In this document: in pieces, positions 55,828 to 64,000 of the stretch
Numbering within the stretch: the stretch's first letter is position 1
Layout: each line of letters starts with the position of its first letter
Assembly: GCA_963834725.1 (NCBI GenBank)
Contig: CAWICN010000001.1
Location: forward strand, 5,022,001-5,086,000
Reading direction: 5' to 3'
Length of the DNA: 64,000 nt
DNA from: PALSA-693 sp963834725
GTDB taxonomy: Bacteria; Actinomycetota; Acidimicrobiia; Acidimicrobiales; Palsa-688
The notes under the pieces: model-generated
What the model was told of the DNA's origin: nothing
Seen by the model: the letters and a program-made list of their open reading frames with translations, nothing else
Database searches by the model: none
Translations under genes and position numbers: made by a program

Positions 55828-56263
55828 CGCCGGAAGTCTGTAGCGAATTTTGGGTATCCTCCTCGAGGTTTTGGCCTCGTCGAGGACACCCATGTCCGTA
55901 GCCTGTCACCTCCGTCCAAACTGCGCAGTAAGGCCGCTCAGCCCGCAACTGTCGACGTCGTAGTGAGCCGACAGCCGCGCTGATCTGCCGCCAGGACGGA
56001 CACCGTTGAGGCAACCGCGTGACCGTGAGAGGCCGCTTGAACGGCCCTATCCGGGCTCGAAGATTTCGAATCGATCCACGCATCGCAGCCCGCCAGGACG
56101 GCCTCTTGCGGAGTTTCACAGGTTCGTTCATGCTCATTGCCGTGATGGCCCCGATCGCTGATGCCGAGCTCGGGTCGTTGACACGTCCGTCGTGGACATG
56201 TGCTCGACGGACGAAGCGACGCCTGACCTGGGGCTCTCTGCCTAGAACTACAGACAACGCCGG
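55828..56263. repeat. 436-bp duplicated MITE-like element, copy 2
   Basis: Second copy of 52521-52956 in the same orientation, 3,307 bp away. The flanks are unrelated (preceded by TAA, followed by TTCCGGGG), so it is not part of a larger duplication. Confidence 0.85.
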
Positions 56264-56500
56264 TTCCGGGGCAGAGCGCGGCGGCTGCGGCACACTCCAA
56301 CCAGGCCGTGCCCCATCGATCCCGCAGTCCATCCGTGCTGGCTGGATGTCCCCGACGACCATCACGGTCCTGAAGTGTCGCTTGCCAGGCTGGGGCACAG
56401 CATGCCAAGCCCGGCCCAAGGAACACGTGATGGCTCAGCTCGGTTCGCGCCGCCGGTCCCCCTGGCACCGGTCGGTGCTGAAAAACGGGTGCCGGCCGGT

Positions 56501-57550
56501 TCAGGCTGCCCGGCGGCGGATCAGCCAGACGGTCACGGCGATGAGCAGCGCCGACAGCGCGAGTAGCCAGCCGGCCTCGATCCACTGAAACGTCCAGAAC
56601 CGGCTGACCGGCTGGTAGCTGGTCAGTTGCGTGTAGCCGTGCTGGGCGAAGCACTGCGCCAGGGTTACCCCCGACGGCTTGCCAAGAGGCCCCGTTGGGG
56701 AGGAAGCGCAGCCCTGTTGGAGGCTGATGGGGGCGTCCCGCCAGGTGCGGAACGCGAAGTCGCCGGCTTTATCCCACCACTGGCGCATGATCCAGGCGGA
56801 AGCGGGCTCGTTCAGGCCGCGGGTGAGGAGTGGCGTCAGGTAGTGCTGGCGCAGGACGTTCGCGGCCACGAGGGCCAGGCCGGTGTAGGCGACCAGGGTG
56901 GCGACGATGGCGGGGACGACCCGGCGGATGAGCATGCCGGCCAGACCGCCGATGGCGAAGGCGGCCAGCGTCCAGGCCGCGAAGGCGACGCCGCGCAGGT
57001 CGAACACGCCGCCACCGAAGGGGGACAGTCCTGAAAGTTCCAGGGCCCCGTTGCGAGTGGCGAAGTACGGCTGGTAGTACCAGGACAACAGCACGCTGAG
57101 CGCCCCGGCGGCGGCGGTCACCGTGACGGCGAGGGCCACCAGCTTGGCGAGCGCCCAGCGCCATCGCTCGAAGCCTTGGGTCCAGGCGTAGCGGAAGGTG
57201 CCGGTCTCCAATTCTCGGGCCAGCAGCGGGGCGCCGACGAACGCGCCGATCAGCCCGGGCACTATCTGCAGTACGTAGCCTCCCTGCAGAACATGGTTCA
57301 TGTTGTTGAAGTGGGTGATCAGATCAGCGCAGGCCGGTGAGTTCGAGGTGCAAGTGGTCGCGGCGGTGTAGGCGTGGTGGAGCTGCAGACCGACGTCCCA
57401 GACGTAGATCGCCAGCGCGCCCAGGAACGCGGCCACGCCGCCCAGCGCGATGCGGTGTTGCCGCCAGATGACCCAGGCCATGCGTCGCCATGGCACCGGG
57501 CGCAGGCTGGCGTCCTGCTCCAGACGGGGGGGCACCGTCAGGGCGGTCAT
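56501..57550 (-). CDS. ABC transporter permease
   Basis: A 349-residue membrane protein with about six transmembrane helices: the first in IALGGVAAFLGALAIYVWDV, a pair around GGYVLQIVPGLIGAFVGAPLLARELETGTFRYAWTQ (in part), and a last helix near GWLLALSALLIAVTVWLI. The LARELETGTFRYAWTQ coupling region is typical of ABC-2 type permeases of the YtrB-linked group. ATG 57550 overlaps the ATPase stop. It forms the membrane part of the exporter. Confidence 0.85.
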   Translation of the reverse strand: MTALTVPPRLEQDASLRPVPWRRMAWVIWRQHRIALGGVAAFLGALAIYVWDVGLQLHHAYTAATTCTSNSPACADLITHFNNMNHVLQGGYVLQIVPGLIGAFVGAPLLARELETGTFRYAWTQGFERWRWALAKLVALAVTVTAAAGALSVLLSWYYQPYFATRNGALELSGLSPFGGGVFDLRGVAFAAWTLAAFAIGGLAGMLIRRVVPAIVATLVAYTGLALVAANVLRQHYLTPLLTRGLNEPASAWIMRQWWDKAGDFAFRTWRDAPISLQQGCASSPTGPLGKPSGVTLAQCFAQHGYTQLTSYQPVSRFWTFQWIEAGWLLALSALLIAVTVWLIRRRAA

Positions 57551-58464
57551 TTCGTGACCTGCCCCGGTTGGAAGTCCGGGCCGGGGGCCGGGCCGGGCAG
57601 GGCGGCGGTGCCGGGTTGGCGCAGGTAGGCCAGGGTGAGTTCTTCGAGGCTCACCGGGTGGGTCTCCCAACCCGGCGGCACCGCGTCGGTGCTTCCGTTG
57701 GTCCTGATCAACAGGTGAGCCTGTGCCTCGCCGCGCCGGGCGTGCACCACACCCAGTCTGTCCGCTACCCGGTCGGCCTCGACGGCCGGGCCGGTCAGCA
57801 CACGGTGGCGGGCGAGCAGGTCGTCGACCTCGCCGGCCACCTGCACCCTGCCGGCTGACACCAGGATCAGGTAGTCGGCCACCCGGTCGAGCTCCGCGAG
57901 GACGTGCGAGGACAGGACCACCGACACCCCGTCGTCGACCATGGCGGTCATCACGGTGGCCATGAAGTCGTGGCGGGCCAGCGGGTCGAGCATGGCCATC
58001 GGCTCGTCGAGCACCAGCAACCTCGGCCGCCGTGCCAGCGCCAGGGTCAGCGCCAGCTGCGCTTGCTGGCCGCCGGACAGCTTGCCGGCTTTGCGTTTTA
58101 ACGGGATGCCCAGCTCGCCCAGCCGGGCTTCGGCGTATCGCTGGTCGAAGTGGCGGTTCAGGTTGCGGGTCAGGTGCAGCATTTCCGCTGCCGACAGGTT
58201 CTTGTACAGGGGCGCGTCCTGGGCCACAAAGGCGATGCCGTCCAGCGCCGCCAACGACCCCGGCCGGGCACGGCCAAGGACGGCGACGGTGCCCGCGGAC
58301 GGGCTCGCCAGGCCGACCGCCAGGTTCAACAGGGTGGTCTTGCCGGCGCCGTTCGGTCCGACCAGGGCGGCCACGTGCCCGTCGGGTATGGCCAGCGTGC
58401 AGTCGCGCAGCGCCCACGTGCTGCCGTAGCGTTTCCCGACTGCGTTGGCTTCGATGACGTTCAT
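57547..58464 (-). CDS. ABC transporter ATP-binding protein
   Basis: A 305-residue ABC ATPase: Walker A GPNGAGKTT (near residue 37), Q-loop in FVAQDAPLY, signature LSGGQQAQLA, Walker B RLLVLDEPMAML and H-loop SSHVLAEL. The C-terminal 80 residues are a regulatory extension. It overlaps both the GntR gene (ATGA) and the permease gene (ATGA), so the three are one operon. The substrate is unknown; relatives in YtrA operons respond to cell-wall antibiotics. Confidence 0.92.
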   Translation of the reverse strand: MNVIEANAVGKRYGSTWALRDCTLAIPDGHVAALVGPNGAGKTTLLNLAVGLASPSAGTVAVLGRARPGSLAALDGIAFVAQDAPLYKNLSAAEMLHLTRNLNRHFDQRYAEARLGELGIPLKRKAGKLSGGQQAQLALTLALARRPRLLVLDEPMAMLDPLARHDFMATVMTAMVDDGVSVVLSSHVLAELDRVADYLILVSAGRVQVAGEVDDLLARHRVLTGPAVEADRVADRLGVVHARRGEAQAHLLIRTNGSTDAVPPGWETHPVSLEELTLAYLRQPGTAALPGPAPGPDFQPGQVTK

Positions 58465-58946
58465 GCCACGCCCTCCGTTTCGCTCGCCGCACCGCCGCGG
58501 GTGGGCGACCCGCTTTGGCGCTTATAGAAATCCCGCAGCTCGCTGGTAAATAGCGCCACGATCCCGTCCTCGTCCAGGCCGGCCCTATCCGCGGCGGTCA
58601 ACCAGCGCAACAGGGAGCGGCGAAGGACGGTCAGCTCCGGCAGCGCCACCTGGCTCAGGGTGGCCTGAATGAACGTGCCCTGCCCGGGCCGACCTGCCGT
58701 GAGGCCCTTGAGCTCCAGGTCGCGGTAGGCCTTCAGCACCGTGTTGGGGTTGATGGCCAGCGAGGCGACCACGTCGCGGACCTTGGGAAGCTGGTCACCG
58801 GGCTTGAGGTAGCCCAGCCGCAGGGCGTGCTCGACCTGGTGCACGAGCTGCAGAAAGGTCGGCACCCCCGAGGCGGGGTCGAGCCGGAACTCGACCGGCG
58901 ACCCAGACCCGCCCTGCGTACCGCTGACCGCTTTATCTATGGTCAT
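58461..58946 (-). CDS. GntR family regulator, YtrA subfamily
   Basis: A 161-residue repressor: GVPTFLQLVHQVEHALRLG and PGDQLPKVRDVVASLAINPNTVLKAYRDLELKGL form the winged helix. The short helical C-terminus (residues 95-145) is the YtrA-type dimerisation segment with no large effector domain. It starts the operon with the ABC exporter and should repress it. The promoter is directly upstream and the message is probably leaderless. Confidence 0.9.
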   Translation of the reverse strand: MTIDKAVSGTQGGSGSPVEFRLDPASGVPTFLQLVHQVEHALRLGYLKPGDQLPKVRDVVASLAINPNTVLKAYRDLELKGLTAGRPGQGTFIQATLSQVALPELTVLRRSLLRWLTAADRAGLDEDGIVALFTSELRDFYKRQSGSPTRGGAASETEGVA

Positions 58947-58952
58947 ACGACA

Positions 58953-58980
58953 AGAATACAGACAGCAGGGCCGTTGTCAA
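58953..58980 (-). promoter_or_regulatory. Sigma-A-like promoter of the GntR-ABC operon
   Basis: Reading leftward, TTGACA (58980-58975) and TATTCT (58958-58953) are separated by 16 bases. The ATG begins seven bases after the -10 hexamer, so transcription should start at or next to the start codon. Confidence 0.65.
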
Positions 58981-59171
58981 GACGGCACGGTCAGTGGCGG
59001 GAGAAATCTGGAACTGCCCCACACGGTCTCCCGTCGCCCGAACGTCGGATCACGCCACCTTGGCTTGAAGCGGGCAACCACATCGCCGAGGGTGCCCCCG
59101 AATGTGAGCGCGAAACGACCCCTAAGGACGAGGCCGCCGGCGCCCATACCGCCGGGTAACGGTCGCGCCTT

Positions 59172-59738
59172 TCACAACTCTGAGCCCATGGTTTGGTCAG
59201 TGACGAACTGCCGGATCTGTGAGCCGTGCTCGATCGTGTGCCCGACGGCGGCGGTGATGATCCACGCGTGCGGTCGGCCGCTGTACCTGTGAGCCCGAGG
59301 CAAGGGCGTCGCTGCCTTCTCCTCCGTCATATCGGCCAGCGCGTCGCGCACCCGCTGACGGCAGTACTCGATATACCCAGCCATCTCGGATCGAGTCCAA
59401 GCCCTCGGTAGAGTCGTCAACATCCAGTGCGGCTTCCCCGTGAACGGTGGCGGCGGAGCCCACGGCCCGAATTCGCCGTTGAGGTCGTAGTCGAGGCACT
59501 CGAGGGCGTGCCATGCCACGCTCCACGGGGTTGAGCGTCGCTGGACCAGGACGCGGCGCGCCGCTGAGTCAGCCACGGGCTTCCCATCGGGGCCGGGCGG
59601 TTCCGGGCCAAACAAGTCTGCCCGAACCTCCCACATGCTGGACTCCCAAAGCTCGTCCGTGCACTCGTGCACGGCGGCTGTTAGCAGGTCGAGGGCCTGT
59701 TCGAAGCTTTCACCGAGGCTCCCCACCCAGATGGACAC
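59172..59738 (-). CDS. DinB-like (four-helix bundle, metal-binding) protein
   Basis: About 188 residues. STPWSVAWHALECLDYDL holds the first metal histidine and AVGHTIEHGSQIRQFV the later pair, as in the DinB/mycothiol-transferase fold. GTG 59738 is chosen because SIWVGSLGESFEQAL is the usual family start; the open frame extends to 59849. These proteins often use thiol cofactors; the substrate is unknown. Confidence 0.78.
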   Translation of the reverse strand: MSIWVGSLGESFEQALDLLTAAVHECTDELWESSMWEVRADLFGPEPPGPDGKPVADSAARRVLVQRRSTPWSVAWHALECLDYDLNGEFGPWAPPPPFTGKPHWMLTTLPRAWTRSEMAGYIEYCRQRVRDALADMTEEKAATPLPRAHRYSGRPHAWIITAAVGHTIEHGSQIRQFVTDQTMGSEL

Positions 59739-59952
59739 CACGCGAGGACGGTAACACGGCGTCCCGGGACCAGCGGTGGTGCCCTCACCGACGATCACCA
59801 GCGCGATCGGGTCACCGGTCCCGGTGGTGCCTCTGTTGATCAGTGGCACGCGCCGTAGCGGGTGTCCTCTACTGCCGGCTCAGTGAGCGATATCGCACGG
59901 TTGGACTAAGTCGCCCTGAATTATACCGATCTCTGATGGGAGAGTCTTGATG

Positions 59953-60384
59953 TCACGGTTGGGCGGTGTCCTGCGTTGGGCTCATCTTCAGGAGCTCGGT
60001 GACCCGTCCGACGCGCCCGATGAAACGCACCGGCCACGGGAGCAGGGTCATCGCCGGGTCGTAGATGATTTCCGGGTTGATCAGGTGGACTTCTCGCCGT
60101 TTGTAGCGCATGTGGCATTCGCCTGCGGCGAGCACATTCTTCACCCACTGTGATTGGCCGTAGGTAAGCACGAACAAATACTGGTGCCCACGATGGAACA
60201 CGTTGACGGGCGTCTTGTAACTGCGCCCCGTTTTACGACCGCTATAGATGAGCAGTGCGGATCCTGGAGTCCGGCCCGCTAGATGCCGCATCACCGGATT
60301 GACCACATGGGTCGCAACGGGAGCAAAACGGCGGAACCGGGTTGGCGGAGCCTGGCCGCTTTGTCCGTCGCCCATAGATGCCAT
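59953..60384 (-). CDS. Deazaflavin-dependent nitroreductase family protein
   Basis: A 143-residue split-barrel protein: NPVMRHLAGRTPGSALLIYSGRKTGRSYKTPVNV-type signature (shown in part) and YLFVLTYGQSQWVKNVLAAGE, the F420-binding loop. It is shorter in the N-terminal helix than the protein at 51876 and clearly a different branch. Likely F420H2-dependent reductase of quinones or other acceptors. Confidence 0.85.
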   Translation of the reverse strand: MASMGDGQSGQAPPTRFRRFAPVATHVVNPVMRHLAGRTPGSALLIYSGRKTGRSYKTPVNVFHRGHQYLFVLTYGQSQWVKNVLAAGECHMRYKRREVHLINPEIIYDPAMTLLPWPVRFIGRVGRVTELLKMSPTQDTAQP

Positions 60385-60686
60385 GGTACTCGCCCGTAGT
60401 CTTCGGCCCCGAGCCGTGGAGCGGGCCGATCTCTCCTAGTAGGCGGCGGTCTCCGAGTCCCCAGATCGATAAGAGTGCACGGGGTGGCAGCGTCCGTCGA
60501 ACCGTCTTACCGCTGGACGGATATCAGCCAATCCGTCCCGCGGGCTAGGACAAGGACAAGCGGGCCCAACCGGGAGAGCCTCTCCCCGAAGACCCGCTCT
60601 GATGTCGTCCGCCCCTTGCCCTTCAACGCCGGCATGGGGACTCCTAGAGCGGGGACTGTCCTGGCCGCCCGGGACTGACACAGAGC
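60385..60686. other. Intergenic region
   Basis: No gene recognised in about 300 bases between the nitroreductase start and the sigma-factor stop. Confidence 0.35.
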
Positions 60687-61604
60687 TCAGACGATTGGCG
60701 GTGGATCTGCGAGCGCTGCGGTCTTGTCAGGGTTGAGCCGAACCCAGATCGAGGTGATCCGGCCGTCGACGGCCTCGCCGGTGACCACGATGGGCCCTTG
60801 GGGCGTTTCCATCACCAGCGAAGGGCTGGAGTTGATCTCGAGAATGCGTGCGGGCGGTAGCTGGTCCCGGCTCGGGAGAGTCTGGAACCCGAACAGTTTC
60901 CAGCCGCCCTTTACTAGCTGCTGCACCCGCTTGGCCCCGACGACAGGGACCCTGGCGGCGCGGCGGGCGGGTCCGGCGTCGGAGATGAGAACGACGTCGG
61001 GGTCGAGCAACTTCAGGACCCTTTCTTCGTCGCCCGCGAGCACGGAGTCCATGAGCGCCGCCAGCAGCTCGGCAGAGGCCGGGGCCGGACCGGGAGCCCT
61101 CCTGTCCGGCCGGGCCGAGCGCAGCTTCCGCTGGGCGCGCGAGACCAGCTGCCGGCACGCCGGCTCGCTCTTTCCGAGGATGTCGGCGATTACCGGGTAG
61201 GGCTCGCCGAAGAGTTCCCCGAGGAGGAACGCCACCCGCTCGAAGGGGCCGAGCGAGTCGAGCAGGATCAGAAACCCGAGGGTCAGCGACTCAGCCAGCT
61301 CGGCCGTCTCCTCCACGCTAGAAGCGGTGGGGACCGGGTCGGGAAGCCACGGTCCGACATAGTCCTCGCGCCTCCGGCGCTGCGCCCGCAAGCGGTCGAG
61401 CGCCAGGCGGGAGGTGACAGTCGTGAGCCAACCGGCCGGGTTATCCACCCTGCCGACGTCCTCGGCGGCCCAGCGAATCCACGCCTCTTGCACCACGTCC
61501 TCGGCGTCGGCGAGCGAGCCGGTAATCCGGTAGGCCAGGCCGGTCAGGCGCGGGCGCTCGCCCTCGAAGCTGTCCAGGCCACCGGGTGTCGACGTCGGGG
61601 TCAC
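60687..61604 (-). CDS. ECF41-type RNA polymerase sigma factor (SigJ-like)
   Basis: A 305-residue sigma factor. Region 2 is LTGLAYRITGSLADAEDVVQEAWIRWA and region 4 LGPFERVAFLLGELFGEPYPVIADILGKSEPACRQLVSRA (in part). A C-terminal SnoaL-like domain (LAALMDSVLAGDEERVLKLL ... DPDVVLISDAG) identifies the ECF41 group, where this domain tunes activity instead of an anti-sigma factor. GTG 61604 overlaps the stop of the oxidoreductase gene (GTGA). ECF41 genes usually neighbour an oxidoreductase, epimerase or decarboxylase that they regulate, which fits here. Confidence 0.9.
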   Translation of the reverse strand: MTPTSTPGGLDSFEGERPRLTGLAYRITGSLADAEDVVQEAWIRWAAEDVGRVDNPAGWLTTVTSRLALDRLRAQRRRREDYVGPWLPDPVPTASSVEETAELAESLTLGFLILLDSLGPFERVAFLLGELFGEPYPVIADILGKSEPACRQLVSRAQRKLRSARPDRRAPGPAPASAELLAALMDSVLAGDEERVLKLLDPDVVLISDAGPARRAARVPVVGAKRVQQLVKGGWKLFGFQTLPSRDQLPPARILEINSSPSLVMETPQGPIVVTGEAVDGRITSIWVRLNPDKTAALADPPPIV

Positions 61605-62337
61605 TCCACCCTCGGGTAGGCGCGGTTCCCCGCGGTCGCCTGGGCCGCCAAGATGCCGGCGCGTCGCCCGCTGGCCATCGCGGCGTCTGAAAGCCAACCC
61701 GACGGCCCTACCCAGTCGCCTGCCAGGAACAGCCCCGCAGCGCCGGCCACCTCGACCCCGGGCCGGCCGGCCAAGCCGACTTCGGGGCTGGGAAGCAGGT
61801 GGGTGACGACATCAACGGCCAGGAATCTCTCCTCCACCATCTGGTTGTCGGCGATCCCCGCCAGGCGGGCGTGGCTCCGCAACTCGGCGCCGTCCAGGGC
61901 GGCGTCGCGAGCGCCGTAGCGCATGACGTTCACCACCGACCCTCCAGGAGGCGCCAGGTCCCCCGGGGGACAGTGGCGCGCCAAGTACAACGGCTCGTCC
62001 AGGCCGAACACGACCGAAGGGGAAGGCCCGCGCAGCCCCAGATCCAAGCAGGCGGCAGTGACCGGCGGGCCGAGCTCAGGCCAGCCCGGGTCCACCGGCA
62101 ACAGCCGGCGGGCCACGTCGGGACCGCCCGACGCGACCACCACCGCGGCCGCCCGCAGCACCTCGCCCCCCACCAGCTCGACCTCCCATCGGTCCGGCAC
62201 CCCGGTGATTCCGGCGGCCGATTGATGCTCCCGAATGGCGGCCCCGGTCGCCGACGCGACCGCCGCGAGGCCCCCCACCAGGCTTGCGAATCCCCCGTCG
62301 AGATAGGTGACCCCCCGGGAGCCCTTCAGCCTGGGTT
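61601..62337 (-). pseudogene. FAD-dependent phytoene-dehydrogenase-like oxidoreductase, 5' end removed by IS21-type element
   Basis: The remaining 245 residues are the C-terminal half of a phytoene-desaturase-like amine oxidase: GVTYLDGGFASLVGGLAAVA, AVVVASGGPDVARRLLP, and the final FAD motif AAGLFLAGDWVGPSGWLSDAAMASGRRAG. The N-terminal dinucleotide-binding part is missing: at 62338 the sequence becomes the end of an IS21-like element. Its stop overlaps the sigma-factor start, so the sigma gene now probably depends on read-through from the insertion. Confidence 0.82.
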
Positions 62338-62383
62338 TGTCAAGTTGATTTGGCCCCACCGCGATGGTTTGATTTGGCCCCAT
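62338..62383 (+). repeat. Terminal repeats of the IS21-type element
   Basis: The element end starts TGTCAAG, followed by two direct copies of TTGATTTGGCCCCA (62345-62358 and 62369-62382). IS21-family ends usually start with TG and carry several such repeats as transposase-binding sites. Confidence 0.75.
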
Positions 62384-62774
62384 CTGTGGGCGCGTGTGAT
62401 CGATGTCGGTCGCTGTCAGCCACGCTGAGTGACGGTCGTTTTTCGAGCGTGTTCTCCGTTGTGGAGGCGGCCCGGGGATTGTCGTTGAGGGGTGAGGTTC
62501 CCCCACTCAGACTGGCTCGGCGCTAGCCGGACCGGGGTGCCCTCCGGGGTGGTCTGGCTGGCGGCGGGGCAGCGGGGGTGTGGGGGTAGAGGCTCGCCGG
62601 TCAATGAGAATTTTTGGGCCGCCGGTGGCATGGCCGCGACAGGCGTGTCCGGTCTGGGGATTTTTCGATGTGGAAGTGGCGACCTCCTGGTGTAGTGGGG
62701 GTTGTTAATGAGGGGGGTGATTAGACGGGGCGACGGGGGGCTGCTATTCGGTTTGTTGAGGGAGGGACAGCGTT
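62384..62774. other. Noncoding part of the IS21-type element
   Basis: No gene. It may be the element's 3' region or hold a terminator; a GGGG-rich stretch lies near 62700-62740. Confidence 0.35.
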
Positions 62775-63503
62775 TTAGTCCAGGGGCGCCTCCGGGCTGG
62801 CCGGGTGCACTCGGTAGCGCCGCCGGGCGGCGGCGGGGGTGATGCCCAGACTGGTGGCGATGTCGGCCCAGGGGTGGCCCCCTTGTCGGGCCTGGGCCAC
62901 CGCGGCCGGGATATCAGCTCGGGCTTGGGCGATGAGGCTGCCCAGGGCGTGCAGGTCGGCCGTGGGGTCGTAGAGCGAACCCGGGAAGCGCAACAAGATG
63001 AGGGTGTTGAGGGCCTCGGCGAGGATGTGGGCGCTGTGGTGGTCGATGGCCGGGGCGGCGGGCGGGACGGGCAGCTCGTCGATGCTGATGGCGTCGACGT
63101 CGGGGTCGTCCGCAGCGTCGGGGTCGGGCTGGGCTGGGGGTATGGCGGATAGGTAGCGCCGGCCGATGGTGGGCTGGCTGGCACCCAGGCGCATGGCGAT
63201 GTCGGACCGGCTGTAGCCGTGCCCGAGAGCGCAGCTGACCTGTTGGGGTATACGGGCTTGGACCTCGAGGGCCAGGCTGACCATGCAGGAGAGGCGCACG
63301 CCGGGATCGGCCGGCCCGGCCGGGGAGCGCACCGTGCCCAAGGTGTCGAGGGCGTCGTCGACCAGCACGGCTGTGAGATAGTCGGGGTAAGGCCGTTGGG
63401 CCTGTTCTTCGATATGGGGGTTGAAGACGGGGCTGGGGGCGTCGGGATGGGGCTCGGGGTCGGGGCGGCCCGGCCCCCGGTAGGGGCAGTAACGGTGGGT
63501 CAT
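62775..63503 (-). CDS. HTH accessory protein coupled to istB
   Basis: A 242-residue protein whose start overlaps the istB stop by ATGA. Two helix-turn-helix-like segments are visible: GYSRSDIAMRLGASQPTIGR (residues about 97-116) and HPWADIATSLGITPAAARRR (near 210-230). The N-terminus is proline-rich with a short cysteine. I do not know a named family. It is inside the element and likely acts in DNA recognition or regulation of transposition. Confidence 0.65.
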   Translation of the reverse strand: MTHRYCPYRGPGRPDPEPHPDAPSPVFNPHIEEQAQRPYPDYLTAVLVDDALDTLGTVRSPAGPADPGVRLSCMVSLALEVQARIPQQVSCALGHGYSRSDIAMRLGASQPTIGRRYLSAIPPAQPDPDAADDPDVDAISIDELPVPPAAPAIDHHSAHILAEALNTLILLRFPGSLYDPTADLHALGSLIAQARADIPAAVAQARQGGHPWADIATSLGITPAAARRRYRVHPASPEAPLD

Positions 63504-64000
63504 CCCGGCTGCTCCTCACCGGTGGCGGGGGGGCTGTTGGACGGGGGGCTGGTGCGCCGTTTGGCCCCCCGGCTGGTTCGCAAACGATACGAGTCGTGGC
63601 CGGTCTCGACGATGAGGGCCTTAAAGGTGAGGCGGTCCACCACCGCCGCGGCCAGCCGGGGATCGCTGAAGGTGGCCCCCCATTCGCTGAAGCTGGCGTT
63701 GGAGGCGCAGGCGATGGACGCCTTTTCTTCTCGTTCGGTGATGACCTGGAACAGCAGCTCGGCACCCCGGGGGTCGAGGCGCACGTAGCCCAGCTCATCG
63801 AGACACAACAGCTCCAGGCGCCCATAGCGGCCCACCACCCGGGACAGCACCCGGTCATCGGCGGCCTCGGCCAACTCGTTGACCAGCGCCGCGCAGGTCA
63901 CATAACGCACCCGGCGGCCCGCCTCGCAGGCCGCGATGCCGGTGCCGATCAATAGATGGCTTTTTCCGGTGCCGCTGTCGCCGATCAAACACAGCGGGCT
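63500..64000 (-). CDS. istB: IstB-like ATP-binding helper of IS21, 5' end beyond the window
   Basis: The frame is open to the window edge (SPLCLIGDSGTGKSHLL). GDSGTGKS is Walker A and LELLCLDELGYV Walker B; FSEWGATFSDPRLAAAVVDRL is the conserved IstB sensor region. IstB is an AAA+ ATPase that forms a DNA-bound oligomer and activates the IstA transposase. The first 90 or so residues are outside the window. The C-terminal 25 residues are a proline/serine-rich tail. Confidence 0.9.
   Translation of the reverse strand, partial: SPLCLIGDSGTGKSHLLIGTGIAACEAGRRVRYVTCAALVNELAEAADDRVLSRVVGRYGRLELLCLDELGYVRLDPRGAELLFQVITEREEKASIACASNASFSEWGATFSDPRLAAAVVDRLTFKALIVETGHDSYRLRTSRGAKRRTSPPSNSPPATGEEQPG

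Larger units (their letters stand above)
62338..64000. mobile_element. IS21-family element, partial (istA outside the window)
   Basis: Contains the terminal repeats, a 390-bp noncoding stretch, a coupled HTH gene and istB. The transposase gene istA should lie upstream of istB, beyond position 64000. Confidence 0.75.

Noticed and set aside
56501..58492. Single minus-strand frame of 663 codons
   Set aside because: Only its last 349 codons are the permease; the first part is out of frame with the ABC ATPase.
1..64000. CRISPR array or phage structural genes
   Set aside because: No spaced short repeats and no capsid, tail or terminase homologues; the only integrase is a remnant.

Overview
The window is a high-GC actinobacterial chromosome segment, most likely from the Acidimicrobiia or a close uncultured relative. 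This placement is inferred from a protein with the N-terminal signature GPGWWMASDGKWYPPE (33.1 kb), typical of that class, plus a WhiB-like protein, a mycothiol-dependent isomerase-type protein, two deazaflavin (F420) nitroreductase-type proteins, two luciferase-like flavin oxidoreductases, an F420-reductase-like protein and an ECF41-type sigma factor. There is no rRNA, convincing tRNA or CRISPR array.

Layout. 0.5-4 kb: a tightly overlapping cell-envelope sugar/glycolipid operon (DegT aminotransferase, sugar epimerase, a carbohydrate-deacetylase remnant, an MGDG-synthase-like glycosyltransferase). 4.1-6.4 kb: an IS1634-type element with perfect 22-bp inverted repeats and a coupled WYL-like passenger gene. 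6.7-13.1 kb: small genes (VOC protein, LLM oxidoreductase, VapBC, Imm5-type immunity protein) mixed with frame-disrupted genes. 13.3-17.6 kb: an IS1182 transposase gene split by a 2,553-bp group II intron whose removal rejoins the transposase in frame. 18-25.8 kb: a BTAD/cyclase/NB-ARC giant regulator, an LLM oxidoreductase and a frameshifted cyclase/NB-ARC protein. 26.3-27.4 kb: a DNA-ligase fragment fused to the tail of a Tn554-type recombinase, followed by a DUF6262 protein. 28-36 kb: metabolic and hypothetical genes, an EVE protein, and a divergent MarR/MFS pair with a clear operator. 36.9-38 kb: a decayed tyrosine integrase. 38-47.9 kb: three more cyclase/NB-ARC/TPR genes (one intact, two frameshifted) and a cyclase stub. 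48.5-50.6 kb: an IS110 transposase preceded by a DUF6431 / odd WhiB / small-protein chain. 51-60 kb: isoprenylcysteine-methyltransferase-like protein, nitroreductases, a 436-bp sequence present twice, a toxin-antitoxin-like pair, and a GntR-ABC ATPase-permease operon with a leaderless promoter. 60.7-64 kb: an ECF41 sigma factor and a phytoene-dehydrogenase-like gene cut by an IS21-type element that runs off the window.

Themes. First, class III nucleotide-cyclase domains joined to STAND/NB-ARC ATPase and TPR-like modules are amplified: five genes and one stub in about 30 kb, two of them close inverted paralogues. Second, transposase or helper genes of three IS families (IS1634, IS110, IS21) each sit in a chain of 4-nt overlaps or short gaps with small putative DNA-binding genes. 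Third, nested and abutting mobile elements are common, and many genes carry single frameshifts, several at short homopolymers. These frameshifts may be real decay or consensus errors and should be checked against reads before any gene is called dead.
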